Position numbers and translations under genes: made by a program. Positions 13,299-26,045 of a stretch of 64,000 bases of DNA are shown one piece after another (positions within the stretch are counted from its first letter, which is position 1; every line of letters starts with the position of its first letter). Origin of the DNA: Fasciola hepatica (lineage: Eukaryota; Platyhelminthes; Trematoda; Plagiorchiida; Fasciolidae); the NCBI GenBank assembly GCA_948099385.1, contig CANUEZ040000105.1, positions 2,367,001 to 2,431,000 of the forward strand, read 5' to 3'. Under the pieces are notes generated by a model. That model worked only from the letters and a program-made list of their open reading frames with translations. It searched no databases and was not told the origin of the DNA.

Positions 13299-16079
13299 GA
13301 CTACCTCATGTTTGCAAACAATAAACACGTAATTGTGAAAAGATGACCCTTAGGATTGCCGAACAACTATAAATCCCGTTTTGGATGCGAACTTCATTCT
13401 TGACTATGGCAGTTCGTTTCATTTTGATTGCCATTTTGCACCTAACCAACAGTGCTTTCCGCCTAATCCCTCCTCTGATACTGAGGCCTAGGTCTAACGA
13501 TCCAGTAAACTTTGTTGTTTAGAAAGTTCACCAAAACCACACCTCTTAAGCTCATTACCAGTTGATATATTTTATTTAGCAATAAATATGTTCCATTTCC
13601 TTCACTAGTGTACCCGATTTCTAATTTCAGTCACTTCGTCTCCATTTTCGACCCGTTCGTACTCTTTGATTCTTGAGAGTTAAGGTCAGCCGCGCAAATA
13701 CGAAAGAATTGTTAGACGAAAACAAACAACATCCGCGTAAACACTAGAAACCAATTACACACATACAAGCGATAAATGGATCTCTTTATAAGGCATAATA
13801 TGCAAGCCATGAGGGTCAAAGTCCTGCGTGAACTGACTATTGGCAATAATGGAACGTGAATTGGAAACCTCGGCAGAAAAACGCGGGTGGTTAGGAGTAC
13901 AGTGGGGAGCGTGAATGGATGCGTGGGTGAATCTTTCTTCACATGGACCGATAGATGAATAGTTGAACTGATGGATAGACGAATATGCACTGATTGATAA
14001 GAAGTGAAGCAGAGTTTTGGAAAAATAGGTCAAAGGAATTTGAGAAAATGACTGACACAATCGTCAGATTGAAAAAATAAATAAATAAAAAGGTGCATGC
14101 TTGCTTTTTAAGGACAGGATAAACTGCCTTTGAAATGGAATGTCGCATGCATTTAAGCCTATGGAAAGTAGGGCATTTTTTCGGTTCGGTCTTTTTGATA
14201 GATTGCAAGATGCACAATATCATTCACGCTCCATCAGAAGGTATCGTGCAATTCCAGATTTCATTCGTATAAATTTATGCCTATGGTACTATTTGAAAGC
14301 ACAGTTGTTAGCAAACTACAATGCAAATAAACTAATCTATTTCGAAATACTTGGGAGGGAAAGATCTATGTATGATGCACTAAGATGGATTTTCGTATTT
14401 TCGAAGGAAGGTAAAAACCACGATATTTCACTTTGACCACCAAGTACGAATAGTAAGCGGTCCGATACAAAAATATATTTTGTTTGGATCATCAAACTGA
14501 AAATATCTTGTCTATTGGAATTGGTTCACTTTGTGCTTAAGTATCGAGTCCAAGATCCAAGTCTACATTACCTTAACTTCACAACGAGGTGGGTACCACA
14601 GTGGACGAGGTCGAGTTTGTTGCATACACCGGATAATCCAACGTGTCCAACGAAGTGGTTCTGCTTGGTTCACACTTTCCAAGCTTTTCATTGTGAACTC
14701 AAGTAAGCAGTCATGTGGAGAATACTGTGATCTATTATCACAGGTAGGAAAAAGTGGTCTGTGAATAGTCAGAAATTTCAAACTACTCGAGGCCCAAAAA
14801 GTCATGAAATGTTAGCTTTTAGTAGGATCGTAACGCATGTCGTATAGTACCGCTTGAGAATATGATTTCTTGGGCTTAATAAAAAAATCCCTATATTTCC
14901 CTATGGAAAACAAAACACTTGGACGGGCCAGTACTTGCGCCTCCAGCTTTTTGTGCTCTTGGACGATCGAAGTGGTCTCGCCCTGAACAGTTGGGGACAG
15001 AATATGGTGGATTTCACCGGAAAGCAGATTGACTAAGAACTGAAACAGCTACAAAAAGCGTTAAATGAAAAAACCCGCCTGGAAGCTTTCAATGAAAGAT
15101 AGTAAACCGAAGGCAAAGAAACTATTGTGTTCGCTCCAGATTTATGAATCTTGAACAGTCTCTCCCATCCAGATGCAACTACGGTATTCATTTTCACAAA
15201 CAATGACTTGGACCAACATTTACTCCACTTCAGTGCATAACTAACCTAAGAAATGTCCATAAAACGTCTAGTATAAACACATCACCAGCGGAACAGCATC
15301 TGCTTCCATACACCAAATCTACTCCGATTTACGAATTTCAATGCAAGTGTGAAGTGGTCTGAGCAGGGCAAACGAAGAGACAGTTACTCATCCTGGTAAT
15401 TGAGCCCCTCGGTCGTCAAAGGTTCACCGATGAAGAAACAGCCGCCAAGTCTAAGTACTGCTTTTTGAATCCTCTGCTCAATAACAAAGGTAAAACTACC
15501 GAGGCTTTTCGAAGCCGTTTTTATACGTCGATGTGCCAACAAAAAGAGGTATCTGTTTAAGCATTTGTTTCCGTTTTGTTTATTAATAATTTTTGCAATC
15601 CTTCTCTGTCAAAAACGTCTTCGTATTATCATATTGATTTACTCTCTAATTCTTCTACTGCTTTCATACTTCTGTCTTTTTTCTCCGACTTAGGTTGCTG
15701 CCATGAGGCTGCAACCCAAACCGCTGCTTTCAGTGCATGGCTAGTGTTCGAGTGGACTGAACTAGCTGAACTGTTTTGAATCAATCATCAGCTTGACTTA
15801 CACCGAAATGGCCCTGAAAGTAAAGCGTGCAACATTTTGACAACTGCCTTTCTTCTCCGAACGTTATTTGATTATATCCAAAAGGTTTTCCTTTTGAACC
15901 CTTAGAAACCTATTCACTGAATAGTTCGGTGTGATGGGCTTGTCTAAGGCTTTCTGCATCCAACCGTCATTATTCTTGATTCGACTATTTCTTCAAAAGC
16001 TGAAGGAAAAATCTAAATTAATCTTCAGGAGGAAGCGCAAGTACGGTAATTTTCATTCAGTCTTGTACAACTAAACATT
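13299..16079. other. No supported gene
   Basis: Overlapping short frames on both strands (13.7-14.4 and 14.5-14.8 kb) shadow each other and show no domain. A pyrimidine-rich stretch near 15,560-15,690 faintly resembles non-LTR linker sequence but I could not confirm any RT motif. Confidence 0.35.
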
Positions 16080-16150
16080 GTATATATGTATTATTATATA
16101 TATTTACATATACAAATATGTATACATACAAACATATATAGGTATACACC
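16080..16150. repeat. AT-rich degenerate microsatellite
   Basis: Mixed TATATG / ACATACAA simple repeat of about 70 bp. No other content. Confidence 0.85.
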
Positions 16151-17484
16151 AGCATGAAGGGATACAAGCGAAAAAAATATTTCTCTAGAAGATTGCCTGA
16201 AAAAGGACGTTCATCTTCTTCACCTTATTTCACGGAATCGTAAGACCGAGAAAACGAAGAAGAAATGGCTTTCTTGGGACGGATGACTTTCTTTTCATAG
16301 CTCGAGCGGCTTAGAAAGAACCACTCACCAAGATGGGATTTAAAATCATCCAAATAAACCAAGTAGCATCAGACAACAAAAGGTGGTCTCAGAAACCCAA
16401 ATCCTGACTCTCGAGTTTTCCTGTCTGATAAGGAGCCCACCTATCAAGTTGTCATGACCTTTCAGAAAGCGCTTCTTATGCCCGTGAATTTATTTACCCA
16501 GTAAGCCGTTTTACATGGGCTCGAACAAAGCCTGAATGCGCTGAAATGCTCTGAGCTTAATTGGCTTCTCCTACTGACACCTTCCTTGGACGGGAGAAAA
16601 CACAGCTTGGTTTGCAATATGTTCATAAAACAATCCGTGCCATAAAGGGTGATAGTTCAATTTCTGTATCAATCAGAAATATTAGTGGTGATTATCAGGT
16701 AGGGAATATTTATCAAGGCATACGGTACAGCACACAAAATCTCATTTCTCAAATTCGACTGGAGGTAAAAAAGATAATTAGTATTGTTTATACCAAGAAT
16801 CAAATCAGCAATGAAATAGCACGAAATTCTCCCTGGAAATCATGTCGTTAATCTGCGTCAATGTTTCCGAATGCATATCCACGGATGATTATAGTGGCTT
16901 AAACAACTAATGTAGACATTCATTAACCAAGATATTGAAGTCGAACACCTATAATAATCAGTAGAATTTATTACAGTCTTGTTCATTGCCAAGAGTCCGT
17001 TTATTTATCACCCGGGACGCACTACCGGATATATGAGCAAAAACGTGATCTTCATGGTTGATTGATTTGTTCGGTGAATGCGGTTTCACGCCTGAACAAT
17101 TTTATAACCCACGTCGATATGATATGTTGTAAACATATAACATCCCACCACTAATATGGCTTCATGCTAACTTAAAATTGACGGAAATAGTCACAGGAAT
17201 GACGTCTTTTTTCCTCTTAAAAGCCCACAATTGATTGCCCGGCGGACCAAACGAGAAGCTTTTGGACGAACCAGCTGATCGTGATAGGCGTATTCAAACT
17301 ACATAGACCATAATACCCGTTTTGAATCCGATAGGTGGATTTTGCCTAAAACAAAGAATGTTCTTCTAGGTTTTGGCATGTCATTTCACGATGTGTAAAA
17401 TATATTGTGTTCCACTCTCCTATACACTGAAATGAACTTCAGTAACAATAACAGATGAGTACGGTTATTAGGAGATTGCAGATT
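16151..17484. other. No supported gene
   Basis: A 96-codon frame at 16,561-16,851 starts at a non-ATG codon and has no recognisable motif. Nothing else stands out. Confidence 0.35.
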
Positions 17485-17640
17485 CACATGATGTGATTCA
17501 TCATGCAGTGTGAACTCTTATTCCGGGATCGAGTCCCAGTTGGTGCTTGGTGGATGTGCACTGCTAATGATTGCTAACAAGGACAAAATAGCTTTACAAT
17601 GCTTCCATGAAAGTTAACACTGTTTGATGAATCATGTCAC
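17485..17640 (+). repeat. SINE-like family B, copy 3
   Basis: A diverged copy. It keeps the B-box-like GGGATCGAGTCCC, the GGTGGATGTGCACTGCTAAT segment, an ACAAAATAGCTTTACAATGC block and CTTCCATGAAAGTT, in the same order as the copy at 11,757. The 5' tRNA-like head is weakly preserved. Confidence 0.6.
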
Positions 17641-20600
17641 GTAATAACGACAGAACAGGCTTCCTGGATCAGAACATTCCGATGCTGAGTTTTACGAAGC
17701 CTTGTCGAAGACACATTTCATCTGTCCTCGAAAAAACAAAATGTCTATGACAACTATTTCTACAAGCTCTAATAGTAATCGAAGGGAAGGGACAAGAATG
17801 GCAGAGGAATTTTGTGTAGCCATCGATGAGCAGTTACAAATTATAAAAAAATGCCAAATACATAGAATTTTCTGATACAAGCGGTTGCCAAACTTCCTCT
17901 TGAAACATTGCATTTGATTAAATATACAAGCACAGAACTGTAGTAGATTCTTCACAGTAAAAAGCTGTTCAAAACTACTGCGCTTTAGGCAGTTGATAGC
18001 TCTGTGAGAGGGAAGGGCATTTAAAATGTTTAGTTCGTCAGGTTATGTAGCTCTATACAGAAATTGGCATATCTTTTCACGAAGAAGTTCATTATTTCTG
18101 AGAGAAATTTAGTTAGGGTTCAAAATGCATTTAGGAGAAATCTTGATTAGTGTAAAGTCTATCACCTCAAAACAAGAAGAGTTGCGTGAGCAGTTAACTC
18201 AGTGGCATATTAACCATGAATAAACAGATCAGGGAACAATGATGGTTGGAGAAAAAATAAAGAAGTGGAACGGAAAACCTAATCAAGTCAATTCCTCAGT
18301 CTTGAGGAAACACTGTCCACTCAAGACTTAGAATGAGAGTTAAGCTAAACATTTTGTACTTTCGTACCCTTGTTACGGTTGAGCCATCAAAAACGGCTTA
18401 TCGGTAGAATCACGAATAAGCTCGCTATTTGAATTCGCGAACAACCTACAGCAACAGCTCTCTTCACATTTGTGTTTGGAGTGAGGATTAGTTTTATTTT
18501 TCTGGACCGGTCCGTATTGGTTGTCGTTTATCGTTTTGGTGAATTAGTACAGTAAATTCTATTTTCCTCAGTTCCTGGGAAGTTTTCGTCAGCTTGGTTC
18601 GAAGTAAAAGATTATGTTGTTTCGAACGTTTTTTACATAATATGAGAACAAAAACACGTTAGCAGGAAAACGCGTACGGTTTTGGCTGTTTTGTCAGTCA
18701 GGTCGTCACAATCAGTTCAAACCATGGGTTGATAGCCTTGTTGATCCAAAAGTTCAGCAAATATACTGGACAATTAGAAAGAGATTTTCATAGTTTATGG
18801 AACCTACGTGAAGATTACATTCTGATCAATCAGCAAATCAGTGGAATCAACCATTCAGATACTGCACTCGCGAGTGAAGGGTTGTTTATGGTAAGCTAGT
18901 AGGTTTGGGTACTGCGGATTAATTGGAAGTGGGTGAGGTCATACCTGATGATACACTCAAATATCAAGAAAGGGACAGATTACTCTTACCCATTTCTTTC
19001 TCAGCAAAGCCGAATCCGTCACTTTTCTTTCGGATAAACTTCGAAAGAAGAGTGGTGACAGTTTAGCAGTCAAATTAAAAGGAGTGTAAGACCACTGGGT
19101 TAAGAGACTTTACAGGCATCGATGGACTTCTTTTCTTCGGAAATATTCTCAATCGATAATTGGGGAATTTATCATGCTGCACTTATTGGTGGGTTACTTG
19201 AATGCAGCTATGTTGGTGGTTCTTCTGTGAAGAAAAACTAGTCATATTCTTCGTAAACACAATCGATTCGATATGATTTAAGGAAAATAAGTGCAAAGCG
19301 CAAATATCAGATGATATTTCAATAATGAATGAGAATATCAGGATCATTGGAGGCAAGTCAGATAAAACTGTCACAATTTTCACCAGACCCATTTTCAGGG
19401 ACTGGAGCTGAGGTGTAATTATTTTCCTGACAGCGAATCTAATGGGTCTTTATTGATATGTGTCGACTATTTCTGGGTAACTTCAACTGTATAACGATGA
19501 CTAACTTCGGGTGGAGGTACGGAAACTGCGTGAATGGTAGATGAGTCATTCAGGATGTAACGATCTTGACGTACCTCAATATGGCTGGCCTGGAAAAACT
19601 TCGAAAAATTCCGAACGATAGAATCATTCCCACTTAGGTTGATTTGATGCATCCCCACAGAAATGGTAGTTGTCATCCTCCTTAAATATTTCCACCGGCC
19701 TATTGTTAGAGTTTTCCATTTCACCCCACACGGCTACCTGAATGAACCTCAGAATTAAACCAATGCATTTCATCTCCATGGACAAACAAACATCGATAAG
19801 AGAGTTGACAAGTTAGTTATACGGATCATAGTTGACCCATATTTAAATTTTTTGTCTTGGTTCATCGGTGAAGCAATTGATTAATCACTGCGTTTAACTC
19901 TCGGATATGAGTGCCAACAGTAACAGCCAGATGGGTCTCGTTCTTCCAAATGCTCAATGTTCTAGAGAACAAAATACTTCACAGGGTGCTATTTGTAGGA
20001 TGTTACTTTTCAGTCGAGAAACATTTAAGCCGTTTAACCATCAGAAGACTGAAAAACCGCACCCTATGGTGCTAGTCAAATTTTGATTGTTCATTTTTAT
20101 TTCCAGATTTATTTGATTTACTTTATTGTTATTACGAGTTTCTGCCAACCATTTCAGAATCTTCAAAAGAGTAGGGAGAGGTATAAAAGTAGGGTGACGG
20201 TAAAATTAGCTCACTTTGAGGAACCAGATAATTTAGTGTGGAAAATGTCGGTAAGATACTCCTATACCCAACGACTTACACAGCATTTTTTCCAGACTTG
20301 ACCGAAACTGCAACTACCTGGTTTATATCTAATCAAAATTGAAAGGCACAAAATATTTTGAAAATGATTTTATTGCTGGACTATTCAATCTATACTCTAT
20401 AAATTAGAAAATCTGACGAAGGAGGATAAAAAATATAATTTTAAAAAATAATTACTCATCCAGGAGATTGGCAACCTCGACTTGTGAAGTTGTACTGACA
20501 ACTTGGATAAAACGAAAGCCCGGTAGTGTGATTTGATGTTCGGCTGAAATGGAGAAATAACAGAAATGTCCAAGATTGCCATATGATGGGACTCCTTGAT

Positions 20601-20776
20601 GCACTTGCACCCAGCGTTGTTAATCACTGATGGAATCCACCAGGCCAGCTCCTGTTAACCAAAGAAATGTCACAATAGTGGAACAATACTAATGGGTATA
20701 CAACACGGAGGTTGTAGTTCGAATAAAACGACGTACTCATTTTGGTCGCAATAATCCCCGGTCAAATTAGTACGAC
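17641..20776. other. Mostly unannotated; one weak exon candidate at 19.5 kb
   Basis: Apart from the candidate terminal exon listed separately I see no gene. On the minus strand near 20,470-20,555 a strong acceptor (pyrimidine tract TTATTTCTCCATTTCAG) precedes a short open stretch and a possible GTAATT donor. It encodes about 29 residues of unknown type, too little to call. Confidence 0.3.
19449..19724 (-). CDS. Candidate terminal exon, unknown protein
   Basis: On the minus strand an 85-codon open frame (non-ATG first codon) ends at a TAG at 19,467-19,469. An AATAAA poly(A) signal follows 12 bases downstream (minus strand, 19,449-19,454). The C-terminal residues (VSVPPPEVSHRYTVEVTQK) look protein-like but I recognise no family. 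A pyrimidine-poor acceptor-like site (TTCATTCAG) lies just upstream, but the frame entering from it meets a stop, so the exon model is not clean. It could be a chance frame or the 3' end of a decayed gene. Confidence 0.18.
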
Positions 20777-22400
20777 ATGGATGCCAACAGTCTGAATGCC
20801 GCGTTTATTTATCCTTCGTCGGATACCCTACTGTCTCTGTTTTTCTCCTGCACCGCTAGATATAGAGAAATTTTCCTCACAAGAAGTCCTCAGATTTCTT
20901 CGAACCTCGAAATCACCTTCTGTTGTGGGTTCAGACGGTTTATCCTCCACAATTCTCAAATTAGGAGCACGTCAACTCTCCGGACTTATGACTTCCCTCC
21001 TCAATAAATCAGTTGAAGCTGGTGCCATTCCTGCCTCCTGGAAATCGATGACAGAATTACCTGTTGCCAAACACTATATCTAGCATTTTGTCAAAACGCT
21101 TTCTTCTCGTCGCCATCACTTTAACTGAGCTCAAGTTGACCGAGCGCGCTATCCCAAGTCGATTGCGTTCCTCTTTCCCCGTTCCAAATGACTCCCATCA
21201 GTTCGCGTACAAACCCAACAGATGCACTCTTAAAGCAGTTGCTTCAGTTTGGCATTTCATTTCAACCAACTTAAACAGTTCCACGAAGTTCTTTGGATGT
21301 GTTTTCCTTGAATATTCCCCCTCTACTTATTCAAAGGCTGGCCTTTTGGATGTCCCGCTTCTTTACTCTGGTGTTTGAAAGATTACTTTTTCAACGGAAT
21401 TCAACGTACTAAAGTTAGTACAAATCTATCAAATCTCAGATATTCTTCAGGGTGTCGTTCCCTCTTCCTTTCTCTTCACCACACATATCAGCATTACCTG
21501 CACAATTTTGAAACTACGTCGAGGACATCGTGCTCTGTCAATCTAACACCAACCAACAAGACTTCAACTTTTATTGAGAGAACTTATATTGTATTCAGAG
21601 ATTTGTCCCATTTCTGGACTACATCTCAACACTTCCGAATGTTTTAAGTGTATTTTCTCCCTTCCTCGTTCCTCTTATCCTAATGAGCAATCAATCACCA
21701 ACAATTTCCCAATTTTTAGAGCTTACTCGGTCAAATATTTAGGCGTCACAGTCAGCGCCAATTTACAGTGGTCTTCTCATATTCCCGACTGCGTTAAAAC
21801 TACGAAGGCTGTCTTTTCAAATTCGTAGGCTGAAGCAGTTTGGTACCATATAAGCTGTCATTTTTCTTTTGTCTATCAACCTATTCTCCCAGTCTTACTC
21901 CACTGCTCTTCTGTAATCTTTCCTGGTCTACTTATGAAAGATTTTGTCAAAGTACACCGCGGCCTAGCCATTATCAGTAGTCTCGCTGATTTTCATGGGC
22001 ACTCTTATGTCCAAAGTTTGTGATTTGCACATTAGAGCCCCTTAAAAATTCGCCAAGAAGATTCTTGCGGACCCCACCCATCCCTTGTACTATGACTTAT
22101 CCGCATGCCGTTCGCATCTCTCCACACGTTTCACAGTTAGACTTATCGCCTCCCACGTAAATGTCTATCACAACTCTACGGTGCTTCGCTTAGCACGTGT
22201 TCCGGTTGACAAGATCAAAGTCACAGAGCAACTTCACACAAACCTCGGTGGCTGAATCAGTTTTATTTCTACAGTATTTATTTTCATGGGTATTTCGAAG
22301 TGTCAATGATTAGTTTCCCTCCATTTTGCTGAAATGCGAGTTTGTTAACTTGAGGAACACGTCAATGCAATACAATACAATACAATACAATAAATACAAC
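20777..22400 (+). pseudogene. LINE L2: degraded non-LTR reverse transcriptase with tandem tail
   Basis: The best RT relic in the window. Segments in order, across frames: SPSVVGSDGLSSTILKLGA (N-terminal GPDGI-type block, about 20,925), WKSMTELPV, PISLT-like region, QFAYKPNRCTLKAV (about 21,200), VFLEYS (FLDFS catalytic block, D to E), LQGVVPSSFLF (PQGS..SPFLF, about 21,450), YVEDIVL (YADD box, one aspartate changed), KYLGVTVSANLQWSSHI (late LGV..W..H motif, about 21,735) and a C-terminal ILADPTHPLYYDLS block near 22,060. Many stops and frameshifts make it dead. It ends in about five ACAAT units at 22,368-22,391. Architecture is CR1/jockey-like; no endonuclease is seen, consistent with 5' truncation. 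Confidence 0.9.
22368..22391 (+). repeat. (ACAAT)n tandem tail of LINE L2
   Basis: Nearly perfect tandem pentamers immediately after the LINE 3' region. Short tandem repeats at the 3' terminus are typical of several non-LTR clades, so this probably marks the element's end. Confidence 0.8.
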
Positions 22401-25019
22401 TAGTGAAAGTCTGAACCAGTCAACGAACTCCATTGACAAAACAAATTGACATATTAGGTAAAAGCTAGAATTAGTCTTAGAATATAGTCTGCTGTGAACT
22501 TCAAGTGTAGTTATACTTCGTTGACAGCGCAGACAACTCATTGGATTGCGACAGAAAAATAAATGACACCCAGTCGGGCAACGATTAGCGAAACAAGAAA
22601 GCCAGTCACTTGAGATAATTCTAATTCACTTATCCTAAGTTAGTGGTTTGCCTATGCTATTCGTGCTGTTCTTCCCAGTAGGGTAGTAAGTGCTCCACCA
22701 CCAGTCGAAGTGAATCCGTTAGTAAGCAACTGATGATTCTTCCGCCGTGTTTCTTCAGTTCGTCTTGATATTTCGTGACTGTTTATTGCAGAAGCTTGAC
22801 CCTTTCTCCCTTCACCACTGCTTTTAAATGCACTAAATATTTTTGATTTTTATCCCAGTGCCTCCATTCCTAACAGCTTTGTTTGGTGAATCTTCGGCTT
22901 TGAGGCATATAGATGTGCTAACATGATGAAAACTGCGGACGGCTGCACTCACGTGCAAGCGTGTAATAAAAAATTTTTATTTACGAAATAGTTGGTTCAG
23001 AGAGGTATCATCCGTAGAATGTTGGAAATTAGAAACGGTTCTGTCGTGGTTTTCGAAACCTAATTCATGAAAGGGGCCAGGGTGCCGTGGTTAAAACTAA
23101 CGATTTTTGAATTTGATCAGTTCCGTTAGTCCTAAAAATGAGGCCGTTCTGACCATATCCACGATCCCGTAGAAGTTTGTTTTTCTCTATTTTGCAAACT
23201 ATATAGCAGCAGCAATGCAGCAGTATTCGCAAAGAGTCAAGCCGGTCTGTTCGGGCTACGCAACCATAAAGACCATTTACTGTGCGATCTTAGCACTACT
23301 GGAGGATTCAGGATGTCATACACATGAAGGAGATGTATTTAAAGTGATACATACCGTACCTCAGAAAGCGTCAAACGCGTTTCGTCACCGACAAGGCAGC
23401 TACTGACACCATTACGAATCTGTATTAAAACCCATCGCTCACTTCTCGAAGCGACTTGTCAGGTCTCTCCAAATGACCCGGCCTAAAATCAATGACCACC
23501 CGCGTATGAGATGTCTTATGAAGATTTTTCGAAGACGTCAGAGATGTTCTATGCAATGGTTAACTCCCAACCTTCAAATGTAGTCAGCTGGTGTGCCAAA
23601 TATGAGTAATCTGACACAACTGGATGAAGGATCCCTCACCTGAAGACTAGAAGTAAGCAAAATAATCTTTTGAATGAAAGCCTTTTCAGCTCCTATGTAA
23701 GGACTAGCATAGAATAACATCTAGCATGACAATGAAAACCGTGCCAAATAAATAACCTTTCAAAAAACGTAACCTGACTCAACTTCATCCTCGTCCTTTA
23801 TCCGAATAAGGGAAGAACAAATTCTTTATCATAACGGACTATCACGGTTACTCTTGTGTGATCAAAATTATTTGTATCAAGTAAGTGAAAAGAACAACTG
23901 ATCACTTTCAGGCCCTATTCTGAAAATGAGCTGAGAACTCTCATTCAAAAACATTTTCCACTGCCTGACTCCGAGATTTTTATCCAGAAAATGATATATG
24001 ATAACAGCATGGACAGTCGTTATGAGCGTGACACAGGATCGAGTCGGTGACCACACAATAAAAAGCTATTGTCACCACGACTTTCAGACTGTGCACCAGT
24101 TAACGGCATAGAAAAGCTCAGGGAATAGATACGGATAACTAGTTCATTGGGAACAACTAACAAAAGAAACTTAGCTGAAGATAAAAATATGAACCGCACC
24201 AATCAGTTGTTTGAATAAAACTATAATTTGTTTGTTTTACAAAAGAACCACAGAACAATCAGAATATTCGCGGATCCGTTACAAAGCAGCCCAGCCTGAT
24301 TCCAAAAACTATTTGTATAGACTGCTAATTCAGCAGACGGAAACTTGACAGGTAAAATGCCAATTAAGAAGCCCCCCACCACCACCAAAATAACAGTTAA
24401 ATTCAGTTCAACACAAAACCAAACGTAGCTTAAAAAATTACTTACTCATTGAAACAAAACAACTTGCAAAATGTGAACCCAACAGTAATTGGTTAAGTCG
24501 AACTCAACCGAAGAAACTCCCGCGGATGAATAACTCATTCATTGGATGCGACCCATTTACCTGTGCTATAACTTAGGCAACTTGAGCCAATGGTTACATT
24601 TAAAAAGAGCCCTTCCAAAATAATCAGAAAGCAAGTTTGAATTTGATTTAGTTTTCAGACACGACACAGTTTACATTGGTCAAATTATTACGTAATTCTC
24701 AGTAAGTAAATGAAGCACTATCTCCGGATGTAAATGGTGAATAATCTACCGTAATGCAACCATTCTCAAGGATGACATTTGTTCTTCCAAATCGTATGCA
24801 AACCAACTGGGTTGCATTTAGCTTAAAAACACCTCGACCAGTGACATCTAAAAAGAAAAATTGGTCCACACATTGTATTTGGACTTGTATGGTAGACTTA
24901 TACAGGCAGTATGCCAAAATTTCAGCTGTTGCATGCAAAAATAGAACACGGAAAATAAGCAAGACTTTATAAATGGCAAAATGTTCGGTCAAACACGCGC
25001 AAATAGATCCCAACTGGAG
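22401..25019. other. No supported gene except one weak exon candidate
   Basis: Short frames only. A tRNA-like stretch on the minus strand at about 24,030-24,110 (GACTCGATCC close to a B box) may be another old SINE head, but only half of the motif is convincing. Confidence 0.35.
24714..24869 (-). CDS. Candidate terminal exon, unknown protein
   Basis: On the minus strand a textbook acceptor (AATTTTTCTTTTTAG) ends near 24,869. It opens a frame of about 50 codons reading DVTGRGVFKLNATQLVCIRF at its start and ending SGDSASFTY before a TGA. The frame stays open upstream through the putative intron, so it is a 104-codon open frame overall. Composition looks protein-like (two Cys, mixed hydrophobic pattern). 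I recognise no family and no partner exon. It could be a terminal exon, a gene relic or chance. Confidence 0.2.
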
Positions 25020-25900
25020 TGTGTTCCAATAGGTGAGAGTAACGGGAAACTAAGTTGGTCATAAAATTTTGTATGCAAATCAACTTTCTTCTTCTCCCCA
25101 TTAGTCAAAACACGAGCAACGTTGTGTGTGGGGGGGGGAGATTTTCGCATATATTTCCCTAAGCAAATGTGCGAAAAGCAAAACTCGTAGAGGAATGTGA
25201 ATGATAAATGGACAGGTCTGTGTCTAACGGATGAGTAGGGTGCTGGAGTATCCTGTGGGCTCGAGTTGAACAATTATTGACATGCTGATCAACGAGTTCC
25301 GTCAAAAGACTACCAATGGATACAGATAAAATGCGACCTGTGATCACCAAGCCGTGACGTAGAGCTTTAGGCTCATGTTTCAGAATACCGGGAAATATAA
25401 CAGGAGAACAGCAAGGCAGGATAGGATGAACACACTGGAAGATGGACTTGGAAGTAATTGACTGTGATGTGTGAAACAGTCTGAGTTTCAGTAGTTGAAA
25501 AATAGAAGCCGAAATTTTCCAATGCAGTTTTTAAGGTGAGTTGTCCATTGTAAATTGTTATCAAATTTAACTCTAAGGTACCAGACTAAGCCCACTCTAG
25601 ACAGCTGTTTGAAAATGAGGAAAAGATAATTTGTTTGAAAACTGATCATAGAAATGGCTGCAAAGTCGTTCAAGGCACCTGGGAGGGTTCCGTTTAGAAC
25701 CGGATCGGGTGGAAAAGTATTCCATTTGAGTTAGGCTTCCAATGAAATTTCTATAATCAGAGAAGTCAGCAAATTTAAACATCACAGCCTGGAAAGAAAC
25801 TGGCAGGTCTCAGATTTACGTGGAGAATAAAAAGAGGGACGACCGAGCACTCCGTTTTTTTACTTGACACGTCTACTGAAAGATGTCCTCACCAGTTGTG
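25020..25900 (-). pseudogene. LINE L3: degraded non-LTR reverse transcriptase
   Basis: Minus-strand RT remnant. It begins with a ruined SVLGPLLF-type block (GVLGR then LFLFS, about 25,850), then VMFKFADF (YADD box with second Asp lost, about 25,785), then LTQMEYFS. The late motif is VKFDNNLQWTTHLKNCIGKF (about 25,540). The C-terminal region contains SPVIFPGILK and AHRILQHPTHPLDTDLS (about 25,240), which matches the ILADPTHPLYYDLS block of L2, so L2 and L3 are related. Frameshifts separate the pieces. The 5' two thirds of the element are absent. Confidence 0.85.
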
Positions 25901-26045
25901 TAAGCTCCGGAGTATCACAGATTATCAACCCTTGCCCACGTGGTAGAACTATGCTGCTTTTTTAACATAACCATTAGTATTCATCAAATCGAAATTAGAA
26001 TTCACCTCAATTATTGATCTATCTATGTGCGTATATATATATAAA

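Noticed and set aside
20470..20670. Minus-strand exon with good acceptor and donor
   Set aside because: Only about 29 codons lie between the sites, with no recognisable domain or partner exon in a compatible phase.
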